Position numbers and translations under genes: made by a program
Shown: positions 12,153 to 23,290 of the stretch, in pieces
Position numbering within the stretch: the first letter of the stretch is position 1
Layout of the letters: each line of letters opens with the position of its first letter
Assembly (NCBI GenBank): GCA_013146195.2
Contig: CM028377.1
Span: 36,833,632 to 36,897,631 of the forward strand
Origin: Codonopsis lanceolata
Taxonomy: Eukaryota > Streptophyta > Magnoliopsida > Asterales > Campanulaceae
Direction: 5' to 3'
Length of the DNA: 64,000 nucleotides
The notes under the pieces: generated by a model
Told to the model about the DNA's origin: nothing
Seen by the model: the letters and a program-made list of their open reading frames with translations, nothing else
The model's database searches: none

Positions 12153-12805
12153 TATCTTCCATACATGAAAGTGGTTCATCGTCAACAACCATAGTTTAAG
12201 GGATCATTGACTGACGTTTACCTGAACTATAACTTGCTCACCATGAGCTATCCATTGTTCGCAGCCCCGTTGATAAAATATGCTTACAAGAAAATTATTA
12301 ATTACCACAAGCAAAATATTAATTACCAATTCCATTATTATAAACTAGATCTTCGTGCTCGAGTATATGACACGGTGCCAGTATATCTGACTTCGCCAAT
12401 TGAAATAACAGTGTCTAAATAGAAGGTGCGATTTAAAAAAAAATGTTACAACTGAAGGATATATTGCTTCAAGTGATAGTTGAAGGATTGATGTTTTATA
12501 AGGGATGACTGTTAAAAAGATTAATCTCATGGTGTGATTTTATAATATGAAGATTAATCGCATGGTGTGATTTTGAAGGTAAATCTCAACCGTTAAATTT
12601 TTAAAAATAATTTAATTTCAACCACTAAATAGTCTTAATCAATTACCTTGTTTTATAATATAGATTTATAATATTAATCACGAAATTATAACATTAATAT
12701 ATATACAAATAAGATTAAAATATGTCATTAACACACCCAATTGCTTAGCGTAAGCCTAATAGAAAACATCTCTGAAACGAAATCCTTAAAGCTGTCGTCC
12801 TATAA
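12153..12805. other. AT-rich 3' flank of the BAHD gene
   Basis: No gene. A phrase containing 'cgcatggtgtgattt' occurs twice about 35 bp apart (near 12525 and 12560). The 3' untranslated region and poly(A) signal of the minus-strand acyltransferase should lie here, but I cannot place them with confidence. Confidence 0.5.
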
Positions 12806-14061
12806 TTAAGGTTTTATTGTCATGGCGAAGTTAAGGAGTTGCTCATCACTTTCAAATATGGCCATCTCTTCTTCTTCCAAAGTCACCAGTGCTTCAATAC
12901 CATCCCCTTTTGGGGTATCCATTAGAAAAATGACATTCTTCTCTGTATACCCAGCTACAGTCGCTCTAATAGGCTTTCCCCATCCGAAATCAACCTCGTA
13001 TAATGGAAACCCACACAAACTGCTAAAAAAGTAGGCCTCGACATCCTTAAAACTTGTATTATTCTTCAAAGCCTCGACTGCTTGAGTTACCCATTGGCTC
13101 GCTAGAGATTTTGTCACTCTATTTATATGCATTTTTGCTTTCTTGATATAAGCTATTAGGGAATTGAGGTCTAACTCACTCTCATTCATACACGGTATAT
13201 TTGTGGTCCAAAAAATATTTCCCACCGCTGTTTCGGATAAAGGGTCCACAATTTTAGGTCGTAAATTCACTGTATATTTCAAAACATACGCGTTGAAGGA
13301 GTTGTTTGGATTAGCATTTGATGCCCTTGCAGCACATCGATATAGTAGTGCAGTGAGAAGCTGAAACCTAGTAGCATTCCTCGTGATTGCCATCGTGTCT
13401 TCTCCAGGAAATTGGTCTGTAACAACGACCTTGGCCTTCAGTTGGGCTAGTTTTGAGTTGGGGAACACAAATTTCTTGGTGACATGTTTATTTTTCCCAA
13501 TGTAATTTGGACCCAAATAAAAATTAGGCCAAACGTCATCCGGGACTGGGGCATGAATATTGTCTTCTGGGTAAGAAATGAAATGAGGTGGCAATACTAG
13601 TGCCTGATGATCATGACCGGCGTTTCGTCGAGTCACTGCAGCCCAATGAACAAGGAAACTGGCCATAGTACATCCGTCTCCGATCTTATGGGACATCGAC
13701 ACTGCTAAAGCTAATCCCCCACAAGAAAAATAACTAAGTTGAACCACCACTAGACTACTGGAAGCTTCGTAACCATTGCACCACACTCTACCGGTGGGAA
13801 AGAGATGGTCGACTTGTCTGTGCTCCAAATCATAGAGATGCAGTAGTTCTGATAATCGAGCATTGAATTGAGCTTCCACGAACTCGACTCCTTCATCGTT
13901 GCAATACACATGGGCTCCATCTACGAGTCTTCCAGAAAATGGATAGTATTGGGCCAAGGTTTGAGATAAAGACTTCTTGAGTTGAGCTGCTATATCTCGG
14001 TGACTACTGGAGCCATAGTTAGGGTAAAAGATAACTAAGGGAATATAATTTGATGGAGCTA
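12806..14061 (-). pseudogene. BAHD acyltransferase, main part, split by CACTA element
   Basis: BAHD enzymes transfer acyl groups from acyl-CoA to alcohols or amines in plant specialised metabolism, in the cytosol. This part runs from just inside the TSD to a TAA stop at 12806-12808 without interruption. The catalytic HXXXD motif is HKIGD at 13676-13690 and the structural DFGWG motif is at 12977-12991, both intact. Typical BAHD landmarks are visible, such as YYPFSGRL near the N-terminus. The first 36 codons lie at 18501-18609, beyond a 4439-bp CACTA element. With one TSD copy counted, the two parts total 1362 nt, or 453 codons plus stop. That is a normal BAHD length, in one frame and with no other lesion. 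In the present sequence an open frame continues from 14116, but its first 18 residues are transposon. The vinorine-synthase-like subgroup is a guess; the substrate is unknown. Confidence 0.93.
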
Positions 14062-14479
14062 CACTACGAAAAAACTCAGCATTGCCATGGACACATTTCC
14101 TTGGTAATTTATACAATTCCTTGGTAAAAGCAAACTGACCAAATTCAGAAGTTTGCCAAGGCCATTAGAACCCAAGACTTGCAAGGTTGTTTTTGGTAAA
14201 ATCTGGCAAAGTCGCAGGGGGCATCTAAGAAGGCCACACCTCCTGTAAGTGAAAGGTAAGGTCTCCACATTGTATGTACCATGATCCAGGTGACATTTGA
14301 AATCCTCCTGAATTCCACTTTACCCCTCTAGGGAGAGAGAGACATATTACTTAACAATATCATATAAGGAAGGGCACAGGGGAAAGCAGCACCATAGAAC
14401 TTGATGAACTGTTCATCCTGCTAGTACAAACAAACTCATTCATAAACAGATGGAGGTTTCTTGACATACAGAGTTCAGA

Positions 14480-14582
14480 AGATCGGAATTTAATTCTTGG
14501 CAAAAGGGTTAGCTCTTTTCACACTTCCATGGAAGGCAACCAAGTTGCTGACATGTTAGTCAAGTGGAGTTTGAAAGCTTGA
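14480..14582 (+). pseudogene. Possible LINE/RNase H-like (RVT_3) C-terminal fragment
   Basis: One frame reads ...SSFHTSMEGNQVADMLVKW... followed by a stop. The EGNQVAD.L..W pattern is typical of the end of plant RNase H-like domains in LINE-derived proteins. It is short and without context, inside CACTA-1. Either an older insertion or a captured piece would fit. Confidence 0.3.
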
Positions 14583-15660
14583 AGCGGTTTCTGTTCCAAC
14601 TGGTCTTCTCTTCTTCCTACAGAGGCTAAATGTGTTGTTGATATGGACAGGATAGGAATTCCTCATGTTAGGCAAAATTAGAATATTTTTGGAGTTACGG
14701 CTTAAAGTCTCCCCTCTTGTATCCAAGTGACCAGATACTAAGCCTCACACCTTGTATGTTATGTTATTAATGAATTTCTAAGGAAGCCATCCTCTTTCTT
14801 TAGTATTTAAAATATTAAAAAAAGAGAAACTGTTTTAATTATGAAACTACACAAAGAGAAGGTGCTTTAATTGAAATTCCAATTTACATGCTAAAAATGG
14901 TACAACTGAACTGGCATGCACCATCTACCATAAATATAACTTAAAACAATGTATTCCCATAATACACGGTGTTTCTTATGTGATTTCAAGGATTATTATT
15001 AACTTCACTCTAAGAACAACCATACTTCAAATAAGACCCTGTTCAGCAAATTTATGCCCATGGTGCAACTCTAGAATCTTGATGTTTTAAAATTCACCTA
15101 GAAAGCCCCTATCAAATACTTTCACCCTAGCCTCTCACTAAAGCTAAGTAAATTTGCACGTCAAATCTTGACCGACAACTCCGTAGAAGAATTCAGCGAC
15201 TTTCTAGTCAACTTCTTCACTTTTCCAGTCTTTCCTATCTGATCGAGGAAATCTAGAAGTCTCCTTAGTGATGTCGAGGAACGGGTTATAAACAGTTGAA
15301 GAGGTAATCCATAGTTACGATCTCATAATTATAGACTATTGCTAAACACCGTCAATACTGATGCAGGCTTTGAGCATACTAATGGCTTTTCTAAACTCGA
15401 CAATGACTTTGACAGCTGCCTCCAAACCTTTGGAATTGAAACATGGTCAGGTATATCAAGAGAAATCCTTGTTCCTTGTTTCCTTTAAGAATTTTCACTT
15501 TAGATAACTCTTCTAATTGGGATTTTGGGTTTGAATTTTAAGGTTTGATGAAAGAGATGAAATATAAATTTCTGATCAATCAGTTTTTGAGGAATTCAAA
15601 GTTTAAGTTAGTTCTGAAATTTCTGATGTCTTATCCAGGACAGGTTATGTGGCTGAATTT

Positions 15661-15851
15661 ACAAAAACCGATATCAAATGGCTACAACTGCAGACAATCA
15701 CTGATTTCGCAAGAAACTTACAAAAACCGATATCAAATGGAGCAAAAATCGTCTTGTGCCAGGAAATTGGGCAAATCAAGCTTAAGCAAAATATCCATAC
15801 CAAAACAGAAGAACGATCGACAATCACTGATTTCGCAAGAAACTTACAAAA
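15661..15851. repeat. Interleaved direct repeats inside CACTA-1
   Basis: The phrase acaaaaaccgatatcaaatg occurs at 15660 and 15719. A second phrase, tcactgatttcgcaagaaac, occurs near 15699 and 15824. Together they give two overlapping duplications of about 60 and 125 bp. The 149-residue frame over them is probably not a gene. Confidence 0.7.
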
Positions 15852-17866
15852 CTGAGAGAGACCAAAAGAGAACGGAGAGAGGGAGAGAGAGAGTTACCAG
15901 ATTGCACAAGAGGGAGAGAGGGAGAGATGAACCGTCGTCGATGGAGCAGGCGAATTGCAGTCGTCTAAATAGCATGCGGTTCTTAAGGTTTTAGACTTTT
16001 AAGAGAGAAAAAGCTAGGTTTTAATTTCCTCTCCAAACAAAAAAAGGAAATATGTATCCTTATTAATAATTTTTTTACATAAATATATTTTCAAATAATT
16101 GATCAAGGAATAATATTATTTTCAAAATTACCAAGGAATATATTTTCAAAATTACAATTGATCAAATAATTATATTATGTCATAATTACAAAAATACTAG
16201 AGTATAATCAATATGTTTATAGCAAATGTGAGGATAAAGTTAAAATAGTACAAAGCTGATAAACATATTTTTTATAAATTCGACTCTGAAAGTAAAACAT
16301 CTCAAGATAGTATGGTTGATTCTTTGCTCGGAATGGAGAGTAATTAGTAAAACAAATTTTTTCTTCCCAACAGAGCTTCGGGCCGCTAATCATGGAGTAT
16401 TCTGTAAATTTTGTAACCCAAAAAACGAAGACGATGGAAATGATATATAGTTTTGTATGTGTCCCTTGTAGATAATCAAATTTCTGTTCAAATGGTTGTA
16501 ACCCTTGGAAGCATCACCAAACAATCGCTCGAAAAATGCTCCAACCGATTTTTAAATATTGAAACAGGTCACACCTTAGTTCGGGCGTTGCCCCCGAACC
16601 CCTATCGAGGACCACGTTGCGTCCCCGAACCCCTAAATCAGCGCCCCCTGAACTTCGCGGCCGAGACCCCGTCGGGTTATTCGCTAGAACAATAAGTCGA
16701 AAGGAAACAAAACACTTTGATTATTAACACCCGTAAAGCTCGTAATACTTATGTGAATGTGCACTCCGCACCCCTCCCCCAGATTCACAATGTAGTATTC
16801 CTGAGCTCACCCATCTTCGAAACATAAACCCCGATTATACCAAATGACCAATGATTTTACTTAAATCATCAACAGTTCAGGGGGTCCAACGGAAATTTTG
16901 GAAAGTTGGTTCGGCGAGTAGTTTTCAAAGTTTTCCGTTAGTTTCCGTTATACACTAGTAGAAATCATTTAACGGTCGGCAGAACTTTAACGGAACATAA
17001 TTTTCGCGTCCAAACGAATTACGGGACCCGCCGCATATCAAATTGAAGCTCTCGACGAGATCTACAAGACTTAATGGGTAAACCCATTGACGAGTTCGTT
17101 TTAAGCTCAAAAAATGATGTTTAAGCACTGTTACGGGTTTTGAAAGTTTTTTGGGTTTTTCGTCCATTATTTATTTATTTTTTCCTTTTTGGGTTTGGTT
17201 TGTTTCGAGGATATAAATACTCTCCGTTCCTGGCAAAGAGGCCTTTACAGTTTTATAAATATTTAGTTGTAGTTTCTTAATTAATTTTTTTTCATTATGC
17301 TCGGTTCATACATTGGCCACGCTCTACTGGCATCATGTCATCGGCACGAGCATGGGTTTATTTTTATAGTATGTTGGACATCTTCTCGTTGTTGTGGTTT
17401 CGTTTGTTGGAGTATGTGTATTGGTTTCCATTGATTTAATTGTCATTTTTTTTAGCTTTTAGGGTTGATTAATTTGGATCAAATGCATCTTCGTTCGCCT
17501 GTTAGATTTATATGATAATATGTGGGAGGATTCGAGTTTTGTAGATGAATATGTTTGAATTTTCTTTGTCTCACGTGTAGGTGGAATTAATAATGGACAA
17601 AGTTATTGCATCTCATGTTTACAAAGTTAAGCAAAAACCAAAAGAAGAGGATTGAGTTTTCGTTATTGAGAAAACAATATTTTTTTTTTGTATTTTAATA
17701 ACAGTAGTTACAATTAAAATATTTATTTATTGGTTTTCTTATAAAATAAATATCAAAGTAACATGTTTTATTTTGTTAGGTATTTGAGTTCATTTCCACA
17801 TTATTTCATTTATTGATAAATTCTCAAACTGGTGTCGTGCCATTAGCATGAGAAGAGTACTAGTGT

Positions 17867-17870
<4 letters not shown>

Positions 17871-17929
<59 letters not shown>
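17871..17929. repeat. (TA)n microsatellite in CACTA-1
   Basis: About 29 TA units immediately before the subterminal repeat block of the element. Confidence 0.96.
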
Positions 17930-17932
<3 letters not shown>

Positions 17933-17939
17933 GATCACA

Positions 17940-18490
17940 AAATACCCAAGGATTTCACCAAGGACTTCTTTCCTTGGTGATTATGGCGGGAATTTTTCCC
18001 TCAATTTTTTTTCATGGTTTTCATAATTGCCTAGGAATATATTCCTTGGTAATTTTGGAGGGAGATTTAGCGCCAAAAAAAAATTTGATCTACAAAATTC
18101 CTCAATGAAAATTATTACTAGTAGTTTTAGATGAATTATTTCCTTGGTAGTTTCCTAGCTAAATTGGGCTGGATACTTTCCAAGGAATTTAAAATGGATT
18201 TTTTCCTAGGAAATACATTCCTTGGTAAATTCTTTGGAAATTCCCGTAGGAATTATTTTCCTCATGAAATTCGTCGGTATTTCCCATGGAATATAGGTTC
18301 CTTGGCAAAAGCCTTGGAAATTTTCCTACGAACATAACTCCTCTCTGAATTCCTTGGCAGTCACCATGAAAAATATTTTCCTTGGCATGTTCCTTGGCTA
18401 ATTCGAGAAATATAATTCCTAGGTAAATTCCACGGGAATTACCATGGAATTATTTTTCCTTGGTAAATTGTCCTTGGCAATACCGAGTTT
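17940..18490. repeat. CACTA-1 subterminal repeat block
   Basis: More than fifteen degenerate copies, in both orientations, of a motif around TTCCTTGGTAAATTCC spread over 550 bp next to the right end. In En/Spm elements such subterminal motifs bind the TNPA-type protein during transposition; that role here is inferred by family. Confidence 0.8.
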
Positions 18491-18500
18491 TTTCGTAGTG

Positions 18501-18609
18501 CTAATTGATCAAGCAATGAAAGATTGTAAATTTTGAGGTGAGGAGGAGTTGGAGATGAAGGTTTAATGGTTTCCGTTGCGATTAGGGTTTGAAGGGGAAC
18601 CCTCGTCAT
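18501..18609 (-). pseudogene. BAHD acyltransferase, 5' end of the coding region
   Basis: ATG at 18609 opens a 36-codon stretch containing ETIKPSSPTPPHL and LSLLDQL, the canonical BAHD N-terminus. It is cut after the first base of an alanine codon by the CACTA element and resumes at 14058. I chose this ATG because the family usually starts 10-20 residues before the TIKPSSPTP motif. The frame stays open further upstream to 18816, but that part crosses the solo LTR and is unrelated. About 127 bp of putative 5' leader (18610-18736) remains before the LTR. Confidence 0.88.
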
Positions 18610-19401
18610 TATAACTTCAAACTCTTTATTTTCCGATCTTTTTGAACCCAGAACTCCCTCAGTTTGTTTTTCTCTAATGGCGGCCCTATGGAAGTTGGAT
18701 GAATCTTGAGATTTAGGTTTGGTCCTTGATATACCCGGCCCTGTGGCGACCCGGCCCGGGCCCGAGATGGGACCGAGGGTCGGACCGCCCAAATAAGGAG
18801 GGAAACAAGTAGGCAATTAAACAAGCAAGGACTTAATTTATAAAAACGACGTGACGCAACATTGGAGTCGTAGCACGCCTCGGCACCAAACGGCCGGATA
18901 TTTTTAAAACTTTTAAACCTGATAAACAGTTAAACAAAATAACCAAGTCTTCGGCGACACTACATGCCGGAACCCAAGCTAACAGTTCAAAGACAAGAAT
19001 TAATAAGGGGCTAATAGCATGCTCAGCGGAAGACTAATACGTGGAGGAATACTAACAAGTTAACCAAAGCTCGGCTTACACAATGCCTAAGCACAAAAGG
19101 GGTTACAAGTACTACAAGTATTAAACTACTAGCGATTAAGATTTACAAGCAAGTTCTACACAAATACCCAAGCATAGTCTAGTTGACTTGCTTAACCGTC
19201 GATCCTTACAAAATATAAAACAAGAGAAAGAGGGCATCTAAACCACCTCTTCAAATATCATCGGCGCACCAAAAGGGCACAAAGCACGAACACGCGAGTC
19301 ATCGAGCAGACTCTGTCTTGCTAGGATCTAAAGCGTAAAGGGAAAGGGTAAGTCATAAAGACTTGTAAGCTATCAATCATGCATGTCATGGAAATATGCA
19401 T

Positions 19402-19519
19402 CATTCAAGGCAAGATATCATATTCAAGGCAAGATATCATATTCAGGGCAAGATATCACATTCAAGGCAAGATATCATATTCAGGGCAAGATATCACATT
19501 CAAGGCAAGATATCATATA
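19402..19519. repeat. 19-bp minisatellite within the long LTR
   Basis: Six copies of a 19-bp unit, cattcaaggcaagatatca with minor variants (caagg/caggg, catat/cacat). Confidence 0.9.
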
Positions 19520-19885
19520 GGTCATGTATCCAAGGTGCACATTGTTTCACATAGGTGCTCGTAATTAAATCACATAGGATCAGGATATATCGAGAGCCGG
19601 GCCGCTACGTAGTTCCCGCATACTGGCGTTATGCGGAAATGTGCGGGTATCGAATGTGTGTAGGTACATCGATCTTCCGAGGAGATGCCAGGGATAGTCG
19701 ATGGTGCTCTTAATGATTACGGCAAGGGAGCTACTTCCCACCCCACTGTGGAGGCGTGTGTGAACAAAGACAGGTATGCCAGCTGGACTTATGCAAATGC
19801 CAAGTAATGTTTACTTAACAAAATTCTCAAGTATAGAACGAGGTCGACAAGAGCGATCTCGTTCAAGACAAGTAAATTATTCTCA

Positions 19886-20535
19886 TCAATAACCAAGTAG
19901 GATTGAGTTCGACAATAGTAAACTCACATGTCAATTAGTCATGCTATAATATGACATTCAAGATCAAGCAAAGTAATCAGTTCAAGTTCAAGAGTCTAGA
20001 ATTATTATTCTTAGGAAACGCGTTTAGGACGTCGGAGGGATGGGTCGGTGAGCCGGTATTGTTCAATGGCTCGCTAAGCTTGACTCCGTTGAGTCATCTA
20101 TAACAATTCATCCAAGATAGATAAGACGCTAAATGCATCATGAACCTTTCTAAGTTCTCGTATATGATCGGCTAGGTCATTAATCTATTAAACAACCGTA
20201 GTTAAGAATTTTCATCAATAATCAAGCAGGAATGAGTTCGACAAGGGCGAACTCAATATGTCAAATAGACATTCTATTATATGACATCAAGAATCAAGCC
20301 AGGTAATCAATTCAAGTTTCAACAGTCTAGAATCATCATTCTTAGAGGAACGTGTTTAGGACGTCGTAGGGATTGATCATTGAGCCGGTATTGTTCAATG
20401 GCTCGCTAAGCTTGACTCCGTTGAGTCGTCTCTACCAATTCATCCAGGGGGGTTAAGATGCTAGATACATCCAAAATCCTTTTCTAAGTTCTCGTATATG
20501 ATCGGCTAGGTCATTAATCCATTTAACAACCGTAA
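19886..20535. repeat. Tandem duplication of about 324 bp within the long LTR
   Basis: Two copies starting at about 19886 and 20209 share long phrases, for example gagccggtattgttcaatgg, ggctcgctaagcttgactcc and tcgtatatgatcggctaggt. Confidence 0.88.
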
Positions 20536-20599
20536 TTAAGAATTATCGATAATTCGAATTCAAGGGCCTTAGAATCATTCTTTCAAGGTTATTAAAATG

Positions 20600-21085
20600 C
20601 AAGGGTCCAAGAACATTAATTTCTCGTAAGGGAACATAGATCACAATTTATACTAGGCTTAGGACCCAATCCAATAGGATGATCAATACAAGGCATAGGA
20701 AACCCTAGAATCATAATTCCCAAGAGTTATCAAGAGTCGTAAGTCCAAGAACATTTGTTATTCTTAAGAAGGCATAGAACATATTCAATTCGAGGCGTAG
20801 GACTCACTCAATAGGATGGACAGTTTGTAGCATGTGAAACCCTAGAAGTCATCATCTCCAAGAGTTATCAAAAGTTATTGGTCCAAGAACAATAGTTGTT
20901 CCTAAGGGGACATAGAACTCTTTTAATTCTAGGCATAGGACCCCATTCAATAGGATAGACAATTCATGGTATATGGAACCCTAGAAATCATGGTTTCCAA
21001 GAGTTACTAAAATCTATTGATCCAAGAACATTAGTTGCTCCAAAGGAAGCATATAACATAGTTAATTCTAAGCATATGTCTCAAT
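20600..21085. repeat. About 130-bp repeat, four degenerate copies
   Basis: The phrase tccaagaaca followed by ...agggacatagaac recurs at about 20604, 20751, 20881 and 21012. Each copy goes on to 'ctaggcataggac' and 'aaccctagaa' phrases. Confidence 0.8.
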
Positions 21086-21664
21086 CAACAAGATGGACAT
21101 TAATCAAAATCCCAAGAGATCAAAACATCCACAATCATAGTTTGGACATGGAAGAAGCATGGAGATCAATAGAAAAGGGGGAAACATGGCAATTCTAGCA
21201 TGTATCCTAAGGGGAATCGATAGCTTACATTCACCAAGGAAAAGGAAAGTTGAAGCACAAAGTAATCGGATGGAATCGATCTCCTCGTCGGTAGCTTCAC
21301 ACCGGTGGTCTCGGCTCGGCAAACGGAAGTCGGGAGCTCAATCTAGGGGAGAGACACACACCAATCTCACCTATTCTCTACACACACTAACCATGGCAAG
21401 AGAGAGAGAAGAAAATCTGATAATGGAAGGTTTAAGTGGCTAAGTCAACAAGAGAGGCTTTATACCTTGCATGGATTGAGTGGAATTCCAAATGTCAAGA
21501 AGAGAAGAGTGGTGGAATCCACATGTCCAAAGGAGGTGGCTTGAGATTAGGACTAATCTAGCTTAATTAGGGTTTAATAGGTTGGATTAGGATCAATTAG
21601 GAAGGGGTTTAAAGGGTTAAAGGTCGGACATAACAGAGAAGAAAGAAAAATTCCCGTAGCTGAA

Positions 21665-21800
21665 AAGGGGCTGAGGCGGGCGCCTCAAGCCTGGCCATGC
21701 GGCCGCCTCAGATACTGAGAAGGCTGCCATTTTTCATTTGCTCTCAGTACTTGGGGCGGGCGCCTCACGAGAGCCATGCGGCCGCCTGGACTTCTGGAGC
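21665..21800. repeat. Duplicated GC-rich block in the long LTR
   Basis: GGGCGGGCGCCTCA followed by CCATGCGGCCGCCT occurs twice, about 80 bp apart, in an otherwise AT-rich LTR. Confidence 0.75.
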
Positions 21801-22426
21801 ACCAAAACTTGACCTAAACAAGTCCTAAATGGTCCCAAGCTCATGGGCAACCATTCTAGGGTCTAACACAACTCAAAACATGTCCGAAATACACCGAACA
21901 TCACCGGAACAAGGTATGACAAGGCTCGAGTCAAGCGACGATTGGTTGACGAATCAAACCCGGATCAAACGTTAATAAAACTAGGGTAACTTGGGCATGG
22001 AAAAGGATTGTTTAATCATGGTTATGACTTGAATACAAGTCCGGGAACTCAAGGAACAATTCGCACGTCGAAATACGAGCAAAACGGGAGACGGGGGAAA
22101 TCGCTAAGGCCAAAACAAAGCGGGAAGGTTTCTACACTTCCAATCAAGCTTACTATGATCAAGGTGAATGTTCTAAGTCATCTATGGAAGACAATAGAAC
22201 CCTAACAAGTCTTGGTTGAGTGCAAATCAAGCTAAGGCAACACTCAAGGCATAACGGGAAGGTATGCTAAGCATAGAAGGAAATCAAGCGACAAGGAACG
22301 CAATAATAATAATACGAGCCGGACATGGACAAAAAGAGATATCTAACATGTTAAAGCATGAAACAAGCATGTTATTAAGGCATAGAACAAGTAATGCAAG
22401 TAATGGGTTTGGGTTCTCACAGGCCC

Positions 22427-23205
22427 AAACCGGGTCACGAGCCAGGCACGAGTTAGCATCACGTGCTGGTCACGGACATGGTACCTCTGGGCCCCGGCTA
22501 CCAATGAAAGCAAGATGAGACGCCCGACGAGCACCAGAGCAAAGCATAACCTCACTCAAACACAGGCGGGCGAGGCCTCGCCTTGCCTGTCCAGGACTGT
22601 GGATCATGATCGGGACTCATACATGCTTGACAAAGGGATCAGACTTACTTTGCCTGGTCGGGCACCGGCCTTGCCTGCCCGACCAGGGGCCGATCTTCAG
22701 ACTGACAAGTTCAGAGATCAATACAAACAGAATAATCGGGCAGAGCCTTGCTCGCTCGAGCACACACCAAGCTGGGGACGCTAATAGCTTGCTTTCTAAG
22801 GCAAGTCAAAGGTTTCCATGTTTGGGCGGAATCCTTGCCTTATCAACTCCTATAACTACGCGGTCAACCGCCTGTTTCGCCTAGAATCAAGGGATTTCCT
22901 CCTTGATTATCTCGGCAGTTATGGAAACTGAATCCTAGACGGATTCAATCACCTTGAGGGCCTATAAATACCTCTCCATAATCATCAACAAGGTACACAC
23001 ACTTTCTTGAGCCTCGTTACTCTGTCAATTTACTTCTTGACAATCACTCGATACTTACTCTCACGCCGGAGGGGTTTCGCGAGGCCTTGCCTTGCACTTC
23101 TTCTCAGGTGTTCTTGTGATCTTAACAGGCTCAAGGAGGACGATTACAAGCCCAGATATCCTACCCATCTCAAGGACGGCCCAAGCTGTGCATTTTGCCA
23201 CATCA
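22427..23205 (+). mobile_element. Probable LTR of a Tat-type Ty3/gypsy element
   Basis: The 3' end, ...CCACATCA at 23205, is followed by a gypsy primer-binding motif. A TATA box (CCTATAAATACC, near 22960-22972) lies about 240 bp before the end, as expected for U3/R. The 5' end is unclear; TGAGACGCCCG at 22516 is a candidate, which would give about 690 bp. The sequence is far more GC-rich than its surroundings, with GCCTTGCCTG-type repeats. Confidence 0.55.
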
Positions 23206-23206
23206 G

Positions 23207-23224
23207 TTTGGTTCCGTTGCCGGG
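23207..23224 (+). other. Gypsy-type primer-binding site region
   Basis: TTTGGTTCCGTTGCCGGG directly after the LTR end resembles the conserved Tat/Athila junction TGGCGCCGTTGCCGGGG. The match is imperfect, in line with the decay of the element. Confidence 0.6.
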
Positions 23225-23290
23225 AAACGAAGTTTCATCACTTCCCTCTACATTTTTTCCGGTAAAATCTTTCACTATTCTTCTATTGCA

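Larger units (their letters stand above)
14062..18500. mobile_element. CACTA transposon (CACTA-1) inside BAHD gene, TSD CTA
   Basis: The 4439-bp element begins CACTACGAAAAAACTC and ends with its complement, GAGTTTTTTCGTAGTG. The inverted ends extend about 30 bp with three mismatches. It is flanked by the 3-bp duplication CTA at 14059-14061 and 18501-18503, as expected for CACTA/En-Spm. Short CCTTGGTAA-type subterminal repeats lie inside both ends (14094-14200 and densely at 17940-18490). I see no transposase, so it looks non-autonomous. The interior holds a possible RNase H-like fragment near 14490-14582, a direct repeat at 15661-15851, a GC-rich segment at 16560-16700 and a TA microsatellite. 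Confidence 0.93.
18742..22421 (-). mobile_element. Long solo LTR (3.68 kb), TSD GGCCC
   Basis: Read on the minus strand it starts TGTGAGAACCCAAACCC at 22421 and ends GGGTCGCCACA at 18742. An exact 5-bp duplication GGCCC lies at 18737-18741 and 22422-22426. No primer site or coding region adjoins it. Its 3' end and an internal ACTTACCCTTT...TTTAG(A/G)T block resemble those of the solo LTR at 3631-5522, so both probably come from related Tekay-like elements (inference). It points the same way as the BAHD gene and ends 133 bp before that gene's ATG. Internal tandem repeats are listed separately. Confidence 0.85.

Noticed and set aside
16953..17863. CACTAGTAGAAATC at 16953 and ...ACTAGTG at 17863 as a nested CACTA element
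   Set aside because: Only about 8 bp match between the ends, and flanking bases (ATA against TAT) do not form a 3-bp duplication.
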